The notes below the pieces were generated by a model. The model worked only from the letters and a program-made list of their open reading frames with translations, did not search any database and had not been told where the DNA came from. The position numbers were made by a program, and so were the translations under genes. Shown piece after piece: positions 5,636 through 5,925 of a DNA stretch of 5,925 nucleotides. Positions within the stretch are counted from its first letter, which is position 1, and every line of letters begins with the position of its first letter. Origin of the DNA: Chloroflexota bacterium (lineage in GTDB: Bacteria > Chloroflexota > Limnocylindria > Limnocylindrales > CSP1-4); NCBI GenBank assembly GCA_021777365.1, contig JAJYDP010000333.1, forward strand, positions 1 to 5,925, read 5' to 3'.

Positions 5636-5925
5636 ATGCAGGCCGATCGCGTGACCGAGCCGGTGTCCTTTGCCCACGCGAGTGAGGCTGAGCTGGCGCG
5701 GATCCTCGACTACTACGGGATTGCCTGGGAGTACGAGCCGTACGCGTTCCCGATCCTCTGGAACCTCGACGGTGCCGTCGTCGAGAGCTTCGCGCCCGAC
5801 TTCTACCTGGCCGACCTCGGCCTGTACATCGAACTCACCACGCTCAAGCAGAGCCTGGTCCGCAAGAAGAACCGCAAGCTGCGGCGTCTCCGGGAGCTCT
5901 ACCCGGACGTGCAGATCAAGCTGTT
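5636..5925 (+). CDS. Small PD-(D/E)XK-like protein, function unknown (3' end cut by window)
   Basis: 96 complete residues from ATG are visible, and the frame is open at the right edge. An N-terminal helix (FAHASEAELARILDYYGI) is followed by WEYEP (31-35), a short strand region, PDFYL with D55 (54-58), and YIELTTLKQ with E66 and K71 (64-72). A strongly basic helix (RKKNRKLRRLRELYP, 76-90) then leads into a strand (DVQIKL). This alternation of an early Glu, PD-strand, E-x-x strand and basic helix resembles the PD-(D/E)XK nuclease fold seen in Vsr-, DUF559- and TnsA-like proteins. The usual E-x-K is E-L-T, with a nearby Lys at 71 that may substitute. I do not recognise a named family and cannot say whether it is catalytic. 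GC-rich third positions and the -10-like element support a real gene. It is divergent from csoR and shares a 147-base control region with it. Confidence 0.82.
   Translation, partial: MQADRVTEPVSFAHASEAELARILDYYGIAWEYEPYAFPILWNLDGAVVESFAPDFYLADLGLYIELTTLKQSLVRKKNRKLRRLRELYPDVQIKL

Noticed and set aside
5489..5677. 63-residue N-terminal extension of CsoR from a start at 5677
   Set aside because: It would run through the proposed operator, promoter and ribosome site, overlaps the start of the divergent gene, and has no family similarity. The GTG at 5488 has GGAGG.

Overview
The window is very GC-rich and gene-dense, with tight gene spacing and mostly G or C at third codon positions. This fits a high-GC free-living bacterium such as a Chloroflexota or Actinobacteriota member. 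That assignment rests on base composition and general protein flavour only and is weak.

Five of the six recognised genes are on the minus strand. Read in transcription order (right to left) they are: a CsoR-family metal-sensing repressor (5093-5488); a soluble GAF-type sensor histidine kinase starting 4 bases later (3571-5088); a 453-base gap with no convincing gene but two divergent DnaA-box-like sites (3118-3570); the 16S rRNA methyltransferase RsmG (2308-3117); a calcineurin-like metallophosphoesterase starting 4 bases after rsmG (1581-2303); and a KimA-like potassium/APC-superfamily permease that begins just after the phosphoesterase and runs off the left edge (1-1517). The sixth gene is on the plus strand (5636 to the right edge) and encodes a small protein resembling a PD-(D/E)XK nuclease fold.

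The minus-strand genes form two probable operons: csoR-kinase, and rsmG-phosphoesterase-permease. The 147-base divergent region between csoR and the plus-strand gene carries a G/C-tract pseudo-palindrome that looks like a CsoR operator. It overlaps an extended -10 element for csoR, and a TAGACT -10-like hexamer sits just before the plus-strand ATG, suggesting a leaderless transcript. The simplest reading is a copper-sensing, self-repressing csoR that controls its downstream kinase and perhaps the divergent gene. No copper exporter, chaperone or response regulator is visible.

No mobile element, CRISPR array, tRNA or rRNA was seen. The least ordinary features are the DnaA-box pair beside rsmG, the csoR-kinase pairing, an in-frame 12-bp tandem repeat inside the kinase's GAF domain, a His-rich insert in its dimerisation hinge, and the uncharacterised nuclease-like protein. 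None of these alone proves a new system.
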